Source: Streptomyces caeruleatus
Lineage (GTDB): Bacteria > Actinomycetota > Actinomycetes > Streptomycetales > Streptomycetaceae
Assembly (NCBI RefSeq): GCF_001514235.1
Contig: NZ_KQ948925.1
Location: forward strand, 559,469-623,468
Direction: 5' to 3'
DNA: 64,000 bases
How positions within the stretch are numbered: the stretch's first letter is position 1; the number at the start of each line of letters is the position of its first letter. The notes under the pieces were generated by a model. It was given only the letters and a program-made list of their open reading frames with translations. It did not search any database and was not told the origin of the DNA. Position numbers and translations under genes: made by a program. Of the stretch, positions 1 through 7,918 are shown one piece after another.

Positions 1-668
1 ACTACGGCGAGCGGGGCGTCCTGCTCCAGCAGGCGTGGGGGCTGACCGAGACGGCGCCGTTCGCGACCTACCTGCCGGCCGGGCTCACCCTGGAGAAGAC
101 CGGCTCGGCCGGCACCGCCATGCCGTACACCGAGGTCTGTCTGACCCACCCGGGCACGGGCGCCAGGATCCATGACGTCGACGCCCGGGGCGAGATCTGT
201 GTACGCGGTCCCAACGTCACCCCCGGCTACTGGAACAACCCGGACGCCACCCGCGCCGCCTTCGACGACGCCGGCTGGTTCCACACCGGCGACATCGCCC
301 ATCGGGACAAGGACGGTCTCTACTACATCGTCGACCGCCTCAAGGACATGATCATCAGCGGCGGGGAGAACGTCTATCCGGCCGAGGTGGAACGGGTCCT
401 CGACGCCTACCCCGGCGTTCTGGAGGCGGCGGTCATCGGTGTCCCCGACCCCAAGTGGGGCGAAACGGTCCTCGCCGTCCTCACCTGCGAGCCCGGTACC
501 GAGCCCACGGTGGACGACGTCCGCGACTTCGCGGGCCGGGAGCTGGCCCGTTACAAGCTCCCCACCAGGGTCCTGATCGCCGAGCGCCTGCCCCGCAACG
601 CCAGCGGCAAGCTCGCCAAGGCCGAACTCCGACGCTGGGTCGAGCAGCAGACCGCCTCGACTCACTGA
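1..668 (+). CDS. Acyl-CoA/aryl-acid ligase, AMP-binding family (3' part)
   Basis: This is the C-terminal part of an adenylate-forming ligase that activates a carboxylic acid as acyl-AMP and normally transfers it to CoA. The reading frame is open from base 3, so the start lies outside the window. Visible core motifs are GLTET (A5), the hinge region YIVDRLKDMIISGGENVYP (A7/A8) and the C-terminal lysine motif LPRNASGKL (A10). The C-terminal subdomain is complete. The gene ends 33 bases before a GNAT-like gene on the same strand, so the two are probably co-transcribed. The acid substrate cannot be told from this fragment; a fatty-acid-CoA ligase is the default. Confidence 0.9.
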   Translation, partial: YGERGVLLQQAWGLTETAPFATYLPAGLTLEKTGSAGTAMPYTEVCLTHPGTGARIHDVDARGEICVRGPNVTPGYWNNPDATRAAFDDAGWFHTGDIAHRDKDGLYYIVDRLKDMIISGGENVYPAEVERVLDAYPGVLEAAVIGVPDPKWGETVLAVLTCEPGTEPTVDDVRDFAGRELARYKLPTRVLIAERLPRNASGKLAKAELRRWVEQQTASTH

Positions 669-701
669 CCCACCCCTCACACCATCGCGGAGCCCGATGC
701 C

Positions 702-1187
702 ATGGCCCTCGTCCTCGACGCCCCACCGGCGCCGTCCTTGCCGCCCCGCGCCGGCGGCTGGGCACTACGGCCGACCACTGACCCCGCCGAGGCCTCCCGT
801 CGCGGCGCCCGCGCCTACACCGCCACCTGCGACGCCGGGCCGCCCGTCCGCCTGGAGATCCACCGCGTACCCCACCACCCACTGCGCGCCTGCTACCCCT
901 TCGGCGCCCATGACCTCGTCCTCTCCGTCACCCCTGCGACAGAGGTGGCCCCGATCACCGACTTGCTGCGCGGCCTCCTGCCCGCCCTCTTCACCGCCGA
1001 CCCCCGCTGCCGCCGCATCATCGCCGCACCGGCCGAGTGCGACTCCGCGACCCAGCTCACCCTGGAAGCCGCGGGATTCCGCCGAGTGACCGAGGCCGAC
1101 CTGCCCGACGGCTCGGTCGTGCTGTACACGGCGGAGCCGCCGTCCGTGACGGGTGTGTCGACGGCTCTCGACGACATGCCTCACTGA
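702..1187 (+). CDS. GNAT-like acetyltransferase family protein
   Basis: This encodes 161 residues of uncertain exact role. The C-terminal half (ALFTADPRCRRIIAAPAE ... TLEAAGFRRV) has the pattern of the siderophore-type GNAT acyltransferase fold, in which acetyl- or acyl-CoA is used to acylate an amine. The classical acetyl-CoA loop is weak, so this is a family-level guess. It follows the acyl ligase by 33 bases on the same strand, which fits a protein that uses or hands on an activated acyl group. The ATG at 702 was chosen because it opens the frame just after the ligase stop; a neighbouring ATG at 697 is in a different, non-coding frame. Confidence 0.55.
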   Translation: MALVLDAPPAPSLPPRAGGWALRPTTDPAEASRRGARAYTATCDAGPPVRLEIHRVPHHPLRACYPFGAHDLVLSVTPATEVAPITDLLRGLLPALFTADPRCRRIIAAPAECDSATQLTLEAAGFRRVTEADLPDGSVVLYTAEPPSVTGVSTALDDMPH

Positions 1188-1250
1188 ACGCGGTTCCGAC
1201 CTGGCCGAGCGCATCCTTGGGGGCGGAACATCCAGGCGCCGGTCGGGCGG

Positions 1251-2636
1251 TCAAGCGGTCACCCAATAGGTGCGCGTGTTGGTGAACTCGCGGATGCCCG
1301 CGGCGGCCAGTTCACGCCCGTAGCCGCTGCGCTTGGTGCCGCCGAAGGGCAGGCGGGGGTCGGAGGCGACGACGGCGTTGACGAAGGCGGCTCCGCTGGT
1401 GATACGGCGGGCGAGGGCGACGCCGCGGTCCGGGTCGGCCGTCCAGATGCTGAGGCCGAGTCCGTACGACGAGGCGTCGGCGAGCCGTACGGCGTGGTCG
1501 TCGTCCCGGGCGACGGTGAGGGCGGCGAGTGGGCCGAAGGTTTCCTCGTCGAAGGCGGGCATTCCGGGGCCGGTGTCGGCCAGGACGGTGGGCCGGTAGA
1601 AGAAGCCGTCGCCTGGCACCGGCTTGCCTCCAGTCAGAAGGCGGGCGCCGGCCGCGAGGGAGTCCTCGACCTGCCGCTGGATCGCCGCTCGCAGGTCGTC
1701 GCGGGCGAGCGGGCCGATCTGGGTGTGCCGTTCACGCGGGTCCCCGAGGCGCAGGGCTTCGACTCCGGCCACGAACGCGGCGGTGAACGCGTCCGCCACG
1801 GGGGCCGCGACGACGAACCGCTTGGCGCACACGCAGCTCTGTCCGGAGTTGGTGAAGCGTGCCTTCACCGCGGCGGCAGCGGCCGCTTCGACATCGGCGT
1901 CGTCCAGGACCACGAAGGCGTCCGAGCCGCCCAGTTCCAGCACGGACTTCTTCGCCGCGCGTCCGGCCGCCGCACCGACGGCCGCGCCCGCCCGGTTGCT
2001 CCCGGTGAGAGTGACGGCAGCGACGCGGTCGTCCTCGATGAGCCGGGCGGTCGTGTCCGGTACGTCGGTGTCGGCGAGCACGAGAGCGGTCACCAGGTGT
2101 TCGGGGAAACCGGCTTCGACGAAGAGGTCCTGGAGGGCGAGCGCGCTTCCGGTGACGTTGGAGGCGTGCTTGAGCAGGACGCCGTTGCCCGCGACCAGGG
2201 AGGGGACGGCGAAGCGCATGACCTGCCAGACGGGAAAGTTCCACGGCATCACGGCCAGGACGAGTCCGACGGGCTCGTAGGCCACCCAGGCCTTCGCTCC
2301 GTCGACCTCGACGCGCTCGTCGGCGAGGATCGCGGGGCCCTGCCGGGCGTAGTACTCGGCCGTGACCGCGGACTTCTCGACCTCGCCCTCGGCCTCCCGC
2401 ACCGGCTTGCCCATCTCGGCGACGGCCAGTGAGGCGAGGTGGTCCTTGTGCTCGCGGAGGCTCCGGGCGAGGTCGGCGGCGCGGGCGGCCCGCTCGGCGA
2501 CCGGCACCAGGGCCCAGGTGCGGCTCGCGGTGTGGGCCCGTGCCACGGCGGTCTCGACGCGGTCGGCGTCCCAGCCTTCGTAGGTGGCCGTCGGCTCGCC
2601 AGTGGTGGGGTCGAGGGTCCGGATGGTGCGGCTCAT
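1251..2636 (-). CDS. NAD(P)-dependent succinate-semialdehyde dehydrogenase family
   Basis: A 461-residue aldehyde dehydrogenase that oxidises an aldehyde (succinate semialdehyde in the closest family) to the acid. Seen in the sequence: the cofactor-entry segment PWNFPVWQVMRFAVPSL, the catalytic glutamate in LELGGSDAFVVL, the catalytic cysteine in NSGQSCVCAKR and the C-terminal LPFGGTKRSGYGREL. The length is typical for the short SSADH (GabD2/YneI) group. The ATG at 2636 overlaps the stop of the upstream cupin gene in an ATGA arrangement, so translation is coupled. It is the last gene of the operon that starts at 4454 and is probably controlled by the GntR regulator at 4587-5312. The real aldehyde substrate is not known. 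Confidence 0.9.
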   Translation of the reverse strand: MSRTIRTLDPTTGEPTATYEGWDADRVETAVARAHTASRTWALVPVAERAARAADLARSLREHKDHLASLAVAEMGKPVREAEGEVEKSAVTAEYYARQGPAILADERVEVDGAKAWVAYEPVGLVLAVMPWNFPVWQVMRFAVPSLVAGNGVLLKHASNVTGSALALQDLFVEAGFPEHLVTALVLADTDVPDTTARLIEDDRVAAVTLTGSNRAGAAVGAAAGRAAKKSVLELGGSDAFVVLDDADVEAAAAAAVKARFTNSGQSCVCAKRFVVAAPVADAFTAAFVAGVEALRLGDPRERHTQIGPLARDDLRAAIQRQVEDSLAAGARLLTGGKPVPGDGFFYRPTVLADTGPGMPAFDEETFGPLAALTVARDDDHAVRLADASSYGLGLSIWTADPDRGVALARRITSGAAFVNAVVASDPRLPFGGTKRSGYGRELAAAGIREFTNTRTYWVTA

Positions 2637-3070
2637 GCGGTGGGTGCCCCTCCCTTGTCGTGCGCGGAGAGGTGCTCGAAGGTCTCGCCGGTGGCGGTGA
2701 TGGTGCGGGTGACGTCCCGGCCGCCGTAGACCCAGTAGATCCGCATGACGCCCTCGCCGCGGTTGAGGAACCGGTGCGGGATGCCGGCCGGGACCCAGGT
2801 GGCCTGGCCGACCTCCAGGTGGAAGAACTCGCCGTCGATCTCCGCGGTCGCCTCGCCTTCGAGGATGAGGACGGACTCCTCGACGTTGTGGCTGTGCAGG
2901 GGCAGGCCGGTGCCGGGCTGGAAGACGGTCTGGCCGGTCGTGACGACGGCGTTCTCCGAGTTCCATTTGCCGACGTAGGGGATGGTGGCCACGCCTCCGC
3001 CGCGGTCGAAGCGTTCGACCTCGTCGGGGTGGATGAGCAGGTTGGGCTCGGCGGGGTGGTGCGTGCACAT
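2633..3070 (-). CDS. Cupin-domain protein
   Basis: A 145-residue single-domain cupin. The first metal-binding motif is visible as GLPLHSHNVEESVLILEGE and the second region as PAGIPHRFLNRG, so a metal site with His and Glu ligands is likely. Cupins of this size include isomerases, dioxygenases and small-molecule sensors, and the sequence does not decide between them. It sits between the ABM monooxygenase and the aldehyde dehydrogenase, and its stop overlaps the aldehyde dehydrogenase start by four bases, so it belongs to the same catabolic operon. It may isomerise or ring-open the pathway intermediate (inference). Confidence 0.85.
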   Translation of the reverse strand: MCTHHPAEPNLLIHPDEVERFDRGGGVATIPYVGKWNSENAVVTTGQTVFQPGTGLPLHSHNVEESVLILEGEATAEIDGEFFHLEVGQATWVPAGIPHRFLNRGEGVMRIYWVYGGRDVTRTITATGETFEHLSAHDKGGAPTA

Positions 3071-3084
3071 GAAGGCGGCTCCGT

Positions 3085-3387
3085 TCAGGAGTGGTGGAAG
3101 AGGCGGCGGGAGAGGGTGTTGACCTGGCTGCCGGGCACGACGTACTTCGCCGCGGCCTCGCGCCAGATCTTGAAGTGGGGTGCGGCGCGGTGGGCGTCGA
3201 CGGCGGCCTCGTCGTCGTAGATCTCGTGGAAGACGAAGTGGTGATCGTCCGCCATGTCGCAGACGACGTCGAAGGAGCGGCAGCCGGGTTCGTCGGTGAA
3301 GGAACGCTCGGCGTTGTCCTCGATGGCCTTGAGGAAATCCTCCCGGCAGCCGGGGACGACCTGGAGGGACACGGTCAGCGCGATCAT
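3085..3387 (-). CDS. ABM-family putative quinol monooxygenase
   Basis: A 100-residue antibiotic-biosynthesis-monooxygenase (ABM, dimeric alpha-beta barrel) protein. Family features are the opening strand MIALTVSLQVVPGCREDFL, the central EPGCRSFDV and FHEIYDDEAAVDAHRAAPHF. Relatives (YgiN, LsrG) act on quinols or as cofactor-free monooxygenases or isomerases. The ATG at 3387 overlaps the stop of the dehydrogenase gene upstream (ATGA), which fixes the start. It lies 14 bases before the cupin gene. It is probably one catalytic step of the same pathway as the flanking dehydrogenases. Confidence 0.88.
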   Translation of the reverse strand: MIALTVSLQVVPGCREDFLKAIEDNAERSFTDEPGCRSFDVVCDMADDHHFVFHEIYDDEAAVDAHRAAPHFKIWREAAAKYVVPGSQVNTLSRRLFHHS

Positions 3388-4454
3388 GCGGGCGGCTCCT
3401 GGGGAGTGAGGGAACGGGGAAGAGGTACGGCGACGGTGGCGGCGATGGTGGCGAGGGCGGCCCAGGTGTCGTCGACGAGGGTGATGCCCTCGGTGCGCAG
3501 GCGCTCGGCGGTGCGGATCTCCGGCTCGCCGGGAACGAAGATCTCGGCGGTGCCGGGCGCGGCCGGGGTGGACTTGGTCTCCTCGATCAGGGTCTCCATC
3601 CGCTGCTCGAACTCCGCCGGGTCGGCCATGGAACGGATGTCGACGCAGATCAGCAGGTGGCCGACGCCGCTGCGGCCGGTGGAGCGGTAGGGGCCGACGA
3701 CCGCCGAACCGAAGGCGCTGCCGGTCAGTACGCCCGCCAGGACGTCGAACATGAAGGAGATGGCGTACCCCTTGTGTCCGGCCATCGGCAGGATCAGGCC
3801 CTCGATCGCGCGCCGCGGATCGGTCGTGGGCACACCCTCGGCGTCGGCCGCCCAGCCCTCGGGGATCGGCTCGCCGCGCTCCTTGGCGTGGTAGATCTTG
3901 CCGCGTGCCGCGGCCGTGTTCGCGATGTCCATCACGACGGTGCCGTAGCGGCCGCCGGGGGCGGCGATCGACCACGGGTTGGTGCCGACGCGCTTCTCCC
4001 TGCCGCCCCAAGGGGCCATGGCCGGGCTGGCGTTGGTGGCCAGCAACGCCACGCAGCCCTGTTCGGCGGCCTTGCGGGTGAAGTAGGCGGCGGTCCCGAA
4101 GTGCCCGGAGTTGCGGACGGCGACCGCGCTGATGCCGTGCCGGCGGGCGCGCTCCACGCCCAGGGCCACCGCCTGGTCGGTGAGCACCTGGCCGAGTCCG
4201 TGACGGCCGTCGACCACGACCACGGCGCCGTTGTCGCTGACGACCCGCGGGTCCGCGACCGCCGTGGTGGCTCCGCTGGCGAGGCGGTCGAGATACCAGG
4301 GCAGACGCAGCATTCCGTGGGACGCGTGTCCCCACAGTTCCGCGGTCACCAGTGTGTCCGCGAGCAGACGGGCGTCCCGGGGCGGGACGGCGTGCGCCTC
4401 GGCGGTGGCGGCGGCGAAACCCGCCAGGTCGGCGGCGCCGACGGTGTGCGGCAT
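3384..4454 (-). CDS. Malate/L-lactate/ureidoglycolate dehydrogenase family (Ldh2)
   Basis: A 356-residue NAD(P)-dependent 2-hydroxyacid oxidoreductase of the Ldh2/YlbC/AllD family. Recognisable segments are ELWGHASHGMLRLPWYLDRL, VRNSGHFGTAAYFTRKA, the nucleotide-binding LLATNASPAMAPWGG and GHKGYAISFMFDVLAG. The start was set at ATG 4454, which has an AGAGG ribosome-binding site 7 bases away; a GTG at 4469 is possible. It is the first gene of the operon 4454-1251, and its promoter region contains a CTGTATACAG operator, so the GntR regulator next door should control it. The specific hydroxyacid is unknown. Confidence 0.9.
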   Translation of the reverse strand: MPHTVGAADLAGFAAATAEAHAVPPRDARLLADTLVTAELWGHASHGMLRLPWYLDRLASGATTAVADPRVVSDNGAVVVVDGRHGLGQVLTDQAVALGVERARRHGISAVAVRNSGHFGTAAYFTRKAAEQGCVALLATNASPAMAPWGGREKRVGTNPWSIAAPGGRYGTVVMDIANTAAARGKIYHAKERGEPIPEGWAADAEGVPTTDPRRAIEGLILPMAGHKGYAISFMFDVLAGVLTGSAFGSAVVGPYRSTGRSGVGHLLICVDIRSMADPAEFEQRMETLIEETKSTPAAPGTAEIFVPGEPEIRTAERLRTEGITLVDDTWAALATIAATVAVPLPRSLTPQEPPA

Positions 4455-4481
4455 GGGGCGGCCTCTCACATCGGGCGATCA

Positions 4482-4515
4482 ATGTATCCACATGTATCCA
4501 CTCCTGTATACAGGA
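4482..4515. promoter_or_regulatory. GntR operator plus direct repeat upstream of the catabolic operon
   Basis: Bases 4502-4515 read TCCTGTATACAGGA, a perfect 14-base palindrome. It shares its ten-base core CTGTATACAG with the palindrome upstream of the GntR gene at 5341-5354. Just beside it the ten-base unit ATGTATCCAC occurs twice in a row (4482-4491 and 4492-4501), which looks like degenerate extra half-sites. The block lies 28-61 bases upstream of the operon's first start codon, where a repressor would block transcription. Confidence 0.8.
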
Positions 4516-4586
4516 CTGTTTATGGAGAAACCAAGGTCGGGAGGCGCGGGTGTCCCGGCGCCCCCGTCGGACCTGACCGGGGTGCC

Positions 4587-5312
4587 TCAGCCTGCGATGT
4601 CCAGCGACACATCTGTGCCGGGGGCCAGATCCTGGCTGGTCAGGCCGTCGATGAGGGCTTGCAGGGTCTGCGCGAGGTGGTGCCGGCAGGCCGCCTCAGC
4701 CGCCTGGGCGTCCCCCTGTGTGACCGCCTTCAGCATCGCGCGGTGCTCCTCCAGCGAGGTCAGCATGCGACGCGGACCGCTGTGCGAGAGATGGCGCAGA
4801 CGTACGGTCTGGCTGCGCAGATCACGGATGGTGCGGGCGAGGTAGGGGTTGCGGCAGGCCGCGATGACCGCCTGGTCGAAGGCCTCGGCGATGTCGTAGA
4901 ACTCCTGGTACGAGGTCGCCTGCTCTACGGAGTCCAGCGCGCGGAAGGACGCGTCGAACGCCTCCAGCCGCTCCAGCAGCTCACGGAACGGCGCCGGCAC
5001 CCGCTCGTCCGCCGGACCGGTCATGGCCACCGAGGCGGTGGCCCGGGGCTCCAGCAGCATCCGGAACTCGAACAACGCCCGCACCCCGCCGAGCGAGATC
5101 GCGGCCACCCGGGCCACCTCCCCCGGCACGAAGTCGACCAGCCCCTCCCTGGCCAGCCGCCGGATCGCCTCCCGCACAGGCGTCCGCGAAGCGCCCAGCT
5201 CCTCCGCCAACTGGACCTCGCCGAGCTTGGCGCCCGGCCGCAGCCGCAGCGACTCGATGTCGCCCTTCAGCCGCTCGTAGACCGCTTCGCTCTTGCCAGT
5301 CGCCCGGGCCAT
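4587..5312 (-). CDS. GntR-family regulator with FCD ligand domain
   Basis: A 241-residue regulator of the FadR/FCD class. The N-terminal winged helix is visible as AVYERLKGDIESLRLRPGAKL followed by the recognition part LGASRTPVREAIRRLAREGLV, and the all-helical FCD domain occupies the rest with metal-ligand-type His residues in EEHRAML and ACRHHL. The ATG at 5312 has an AGGGAG ribosome-binding site 5 bases upstream. It is transcribed in the same direction as, and upstream of, the 4454-1251 operon. Palindromes with core CTGTATACAG lie 29 bases upstream of its own start and in front of the operon, so it probably represses both until a pathway metabolite binds. Confidence 0.92.
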   Translation of the reverse strand: MARATGKSEAVYERLKGDIESLRLRPGAKLGEVQLAEELGASRTPVREAIRRLAREGLVDFVPGEVARVAAISLGGVRALFEFRMLLEPRATASVAMTGPADERVPAPFRELLERLEAFDASFRALDSVEQATSYQEFYDIAEAFDQAVIAACRNPYLARTIRDLRSQTVRLRHLSHSGPRRMLTSLEEHRAMLKAVTQGDAQAAEAACRHHLAQTLQALIDGLTSQDLAPGTDVSLDIAG

Positions 5313-5340
5313 GAGACTCCCTGTCCATTCCTGCACATCC

Positions 5341-5354
5341 GTCTGTATACAGAC
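5341..5354. promoter_or_regulatory. GntR autoregulatory operator
   Basis: GTCTGTATACAGAC is a perfect 14-base palindrome located 29 bases upstream of the GntR start codon. It shares CTGTATACAG with the palindrome at 4502-4515. FadR-type proteins bind short palindromes of this kind as dimers, so autoregulation is likely. Confidence 0.8.
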
Positions 5355-5490
5355 TACGCCCGACGGAGCGACCCCCGCCGGTAGTGCCATGTGCGCCCCC
5401 TGTTCGGGTGTTTGTCAGCACGTCGGCGTCTGCCGTCCGCGGGCAGGCGGCAGACCTCTCGCGAGCACACACCTACCGAAGGAGACGCTT

Positions 5491-5736
5491 ATGCGTACAC
5501 GTACCGCGCTGGCCGCCCTCGCGTTCGCCGGGACTGTTCTGCTCGGAGGCGCGGGCCAGGCCCTCGCCGACGAGCACGACGAGACGGGCGGCTTCGGAGT
5601 CGAGGCCGGGACCAGCTCTCCGGCCGCCCCCGACTTCGGCCAGAGCAACTCCGACCAGGACGAGTCCGGTTTCGGGCAGGACGCCTCGGGCTTCGGCCAG
5701 TCCGGCTCGGTCTTCGACGAGGCCTCCGGCTTCTGA
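5491..5736 (+). CDS. Small secreted protein with SGFGQ repeats
   Basis: An 81-residue protein with a clear signal peptide (MRTRTALAALAFAGTVLLGG, cleavage after the ALA near residue 26). The mature part is acidic and ends in degenerate repeats, DESGFGQDASGFGQSGS, finishing EASGF. No enzymatic motif is present. The ATG at 5491 has a GAAGGAG ribosome-binding site 6 bases away. It is a single-gene unit followed by a strong hairpin. Function is unknown; the Gly/Phe/Gln repeats suggest an extracellular low-complexity or adhesive peptide. Confidence 0.75.
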   Translation: MRTRTALAALAFAGTVLLGGAGQALADEHDETGGFGVEAGTSSPAAPDFGQSNSDQDESGFGQDASGFGQSGSVFDEASGF

Positions 5737-5763
5737 GGACACGGCCCACGTCTCATTCCCTCG

Positions 5764-5792
5764 CCCCGCACCACGATGCTCTCGGTGCGGGG
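5764..5792. terminator. Hairpin terminator
   Basis: CCCCGCACC at 5764-5772 pairs with GGTGCGGGG at 5784-5792 across an 11-base loop. It lies between the convergent genes ending at 5736 and 5834 and can serve both. Confidence 0.75.
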
Positions 5793-5833
5793 CAGGGGAA
5801 GCCGTCGGTACGGGCCGGCCTGTACGGCGTCGG

Positions 5834-6196
5834 CTAGAGACCGGCGCCAGGGTGGGGTTTCGCCTCCCCCTGCCCGCCCCGCAGGTCGGCGAGCAGTTCC
5901 GCCTGACCGGCCAGCACCCCGGACAGGATCGTGCGCGCCACCCGCAGCAGTTCCGCCACGTGCGGGCTGGTCAGCGAGTAGTACACGGTCGAGCCCTCCT
6001 TGCGGGTCACGACCAGGTTCATCCGGCGCAGCACGGCGAGCTGCTGGGAGAGATGCGCGGGTTCGATGCCGATCTCGGGCAGCATTTCGGCGACGGCGTG
6101 CTCCCGCTCGCTCAGCAGCTCCAGAACGCGGATACGGGCCGGATGGCCGAGCGTCTTGAAGAACTCGGCCTTCAGTTGGTACAGCGGCGTGCTCAT
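5834..6196 (-). CDS. ArsR/SmtB-type winged-helix regulator
   Basis: A 120-residue single-domain regulator. The helix-turn-helix is visible as AEFFKTLGHPARIRVLELL ... EPAHLSQQLAVLRRMNLV and the wing as RKEGSTVYYSL. No cysteine metal site is present, so it is unlikely to be a heavy-metal sensor; ArsR members without a metal site often sense redox state or partner proteins. The ATG at 6196 has a GGGGAGG ribosome-binding site; an upstream in-frame extension to 6376 has no coding character. It stands alone, convergent with the small secreted protein gene. Confidence 0.88.
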   Translation of the reverse strand: MSTPLYQLKAEFFKTLGHPARIRVLELLSEREHAVAEMLPEIGIEPAHLSQQLAVLRRMNLVVTRKEGSTVYYSLTSPHVAELLRVARTILSGVLAGQAELLADLRGGQGEAKPHPGAGL

Positions 6197-6332
6197 CGTG
6201 CCGTCGCCTCCCCGGCGCCACGGCACGGCCCCGTCGGCCGGGCCCCGGCCTCTCGCATCCACCCACTCGTCACGGACATGCGGTCCATCTTCGCCTGTCA
6301 CTCGCCCGGCGCCGAAATGCTGCCCGCCGGGG

Positions 6333-6743
6333 TCAGAGGGGCAGGGTGATCCAGATGCTCTTGCCGTCGGCGTCACCCTGCACGGCCGCCGTGCCCCCGA
6401 GTTGCCGGGTGAGCTCCACGACCGTGCCGAGACCGGTGCTGGTGCCGGCTCGGTCCAGCAGCGGCTGGTGGGTGTGCCGGTCGTGCACGGCGAAGGCCAG
6501 ATGGCTGCCGCTCGCCGCGTACACCACCATGATCTGCGGGGACTCCTCAGCGGCGTGCCGGACGCTGTTGGTCACCAGTTCGCTGAGGATCAGCAGCGCC
6601 GCGTCCACGACGGGCCGGTGCAGACCTATCCCCCACTCGACCAGCGCCTGCTCGGCGGTCTCGCGGGCGAGGCGGACAGCGGACGGCTCGTTGGGCAGCG
6701 TGAGCACATGCCGGTACGGAAGGGCTTCGAGAACGGAGCTCAT
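6333..6743 (-). CDS. ATP-binding anti-sigma/switch protein (HATPase_c_2, RsbW-like)
   Basis: A 136-residue GHKL-type ATPase domain protein of the Streptomyces RsbW-like kinase group. The N box is ILSELVTNSVRHA and the G1/G2 region is DRAGTSTGLGTVVELTRQLGG. Such proteins phosphorylate anti-anti-sigma factors or bind sigma factors in partner-switching pathways. Two adjacent ATGs (6746 and 6743) are possible; the second has better spacing from the GGAGAG ribosome-binding site. No sigma or antagonist gene is next to it. Confidence 0.85.
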   Translation of the reverse strand: MSSVLEALPYRHVLTLPNEPSAVRLARETAEQALVEWGIGLHRPVVDAALLILSELVTNSVRHAAEESPQIMVVYAASGSHLAFAVHDRHTHQPLLDRAGTSTGLGTVVELTRQLGGTAAVQGDADGKSIWITLPL

Positions 6744-6869
6744 CATCTCTCCATGCGGGCGGGTCGGAAGCCGGGTCATGGGGCGCGACCAGGACACGGA
6801 TTCCGCGCCGCTCCAGCTTCTCCACCGCGCCCCTCCCCCACGAGCCCCACCCCGGGGCGGACACGAGAA

Positions 6870-6941
6870 GCTGTGTCCGCGGGCTACCGGATAGCGGACA
6901 CAGCCACCACAGCATCTAACCAATTGCGAAATTATGCAATT
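6870..6941. promoter_or_regulatory. Two inverted repeats in the 329-base gap between divergent genes
   Basis: The gap 6747-7075 separates the HATPase gene from the stress-protein gene. It contains an 11-base perfect inverted repeat, GCTGTGTCCGC (6870-6880) against 6894-6904, and an A+T-rich repeat, AATTGC-N8-GCAATT, at 6922-6941. The A+T richness in a high-G+C genome points to a promoter or operator. No gene was found in the gap. Confidence 0.5.
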
Positions 6942-7075
6942 CAGCAGGTCTTGGGTCCCGGTCGGCTCTGCCTCGGTTCCCGCGGGCGGCCGTCTTCTGG
7001 CCGGGTGGCAGCAACCTGGGGCCGGAGTGATCCTTGGACGGGCGAGGGGTCGCGCTCCGGTGCTGAGGAGGTCCC

Positions 7076-7886
7076 GTGGGGAAGCTCGTGGTCGTCGGAG
7101 TGGACGGCTCGGCGTCGTGTCGTACCGCGGTGGAAGCCGCCGCCCTGGAGGCCCGCCGGCGTGGCGCGAGACTGCATGCGGTGCATGCCTTCAGCTTGCC
7201 GGGCAGGCCGATGTACGCACAGCCGGATACGGCACGGCTCGACCGGCTGACCAGTGAGGCTGCGGATCACGCCCGTGAGGTGGCGCCCGGCCTGGAGGTC
7301 ACCGACGCGGTCGTGACGGGGGGGTGCGGTGGAGGTGCTGGGAGCCGAGTCGCGGACCGCGGACCTGGTGGTCGTCGGCGCACGGGGTGCCGGCGGTTTC
7401 ATCGGGATGTTGCTGGGCTCGACGGCGGTGTCCCTGGCCGCCCACACCGAGTGTCCGGTGATGGTGGTCCGCGAGGAGCCGACGGGCACCGGGCCGATCG
7501 TGCTGGCCGTCGACGGCTCCCCCATGGGCGGGACGGCTGTGGAGTTCGCCTTCGCCGAGGCGGCGTTGCGCACGGCGGAGATCCACGCCGTGCACGCCTG
7601 GCTGCCGGACTACGCACCGCCCGGCACCGGTGTGGAGAGCGCGGAGCGGCTGCTGGCCGAGGCGCTCACCGGCTTCACGGAGAGGTATCCGGACGTCGTG
7701 GTCAGGCAGGAAGTACTGAGCGGCGAACCCCGCGAGAAGCTGATCGAGGCGAGCGGGAACGCCCAGTTGATGGTCGTCGGAGCCCGAGGGCGCGGCGGCT
7801 TCGCCGGGCTGCTCCTGGGCTCGGTGAGCCAGGCGGTGCTGCATCACGCGCACTGCCCGGTGGCGGTCGTCCGCGGCAAGGAGTGA
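7076..7886 (+). pseudogene. Universal stress protein, two UspA domains, frameshifted in a G7 run
   Basis: The N-terminal UspA domain starts at GTG 7076 behind a GAGGAGG ribosome-binding site (VVVGVDGSASCRTAVEAAA). It is read correctly up to DAVVTGG at about 7320. After a run of seven G at 7318-7324 the coding frame shifts by one base and continues as VEVLGAESRTADLVVVGARG to the stop at 7886. With six G residues the two halves would join into one protein of about 270 residues. Both ATP-binding signatures are present, VGARGAGGFIGMLLGST and VGARGRGGFAGLLLGS. The shift may be a real mutation, a slipped homopolymer or a sequencing error. Confidence 0.8.
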
Positions 7887-7918
7887 CCGGCCCGGCGCCG
7901 GCACGCCCCTGGCCGGTC
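7885..7918. terminator. Bidirectional hairpin
   Basis: GACCGGCC at 7885-7892 pairs with GGCCGGTC at 7911-7918. It sits exactly between two convergent genes ending at 7886 and 7919. Confidence 0.6.
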
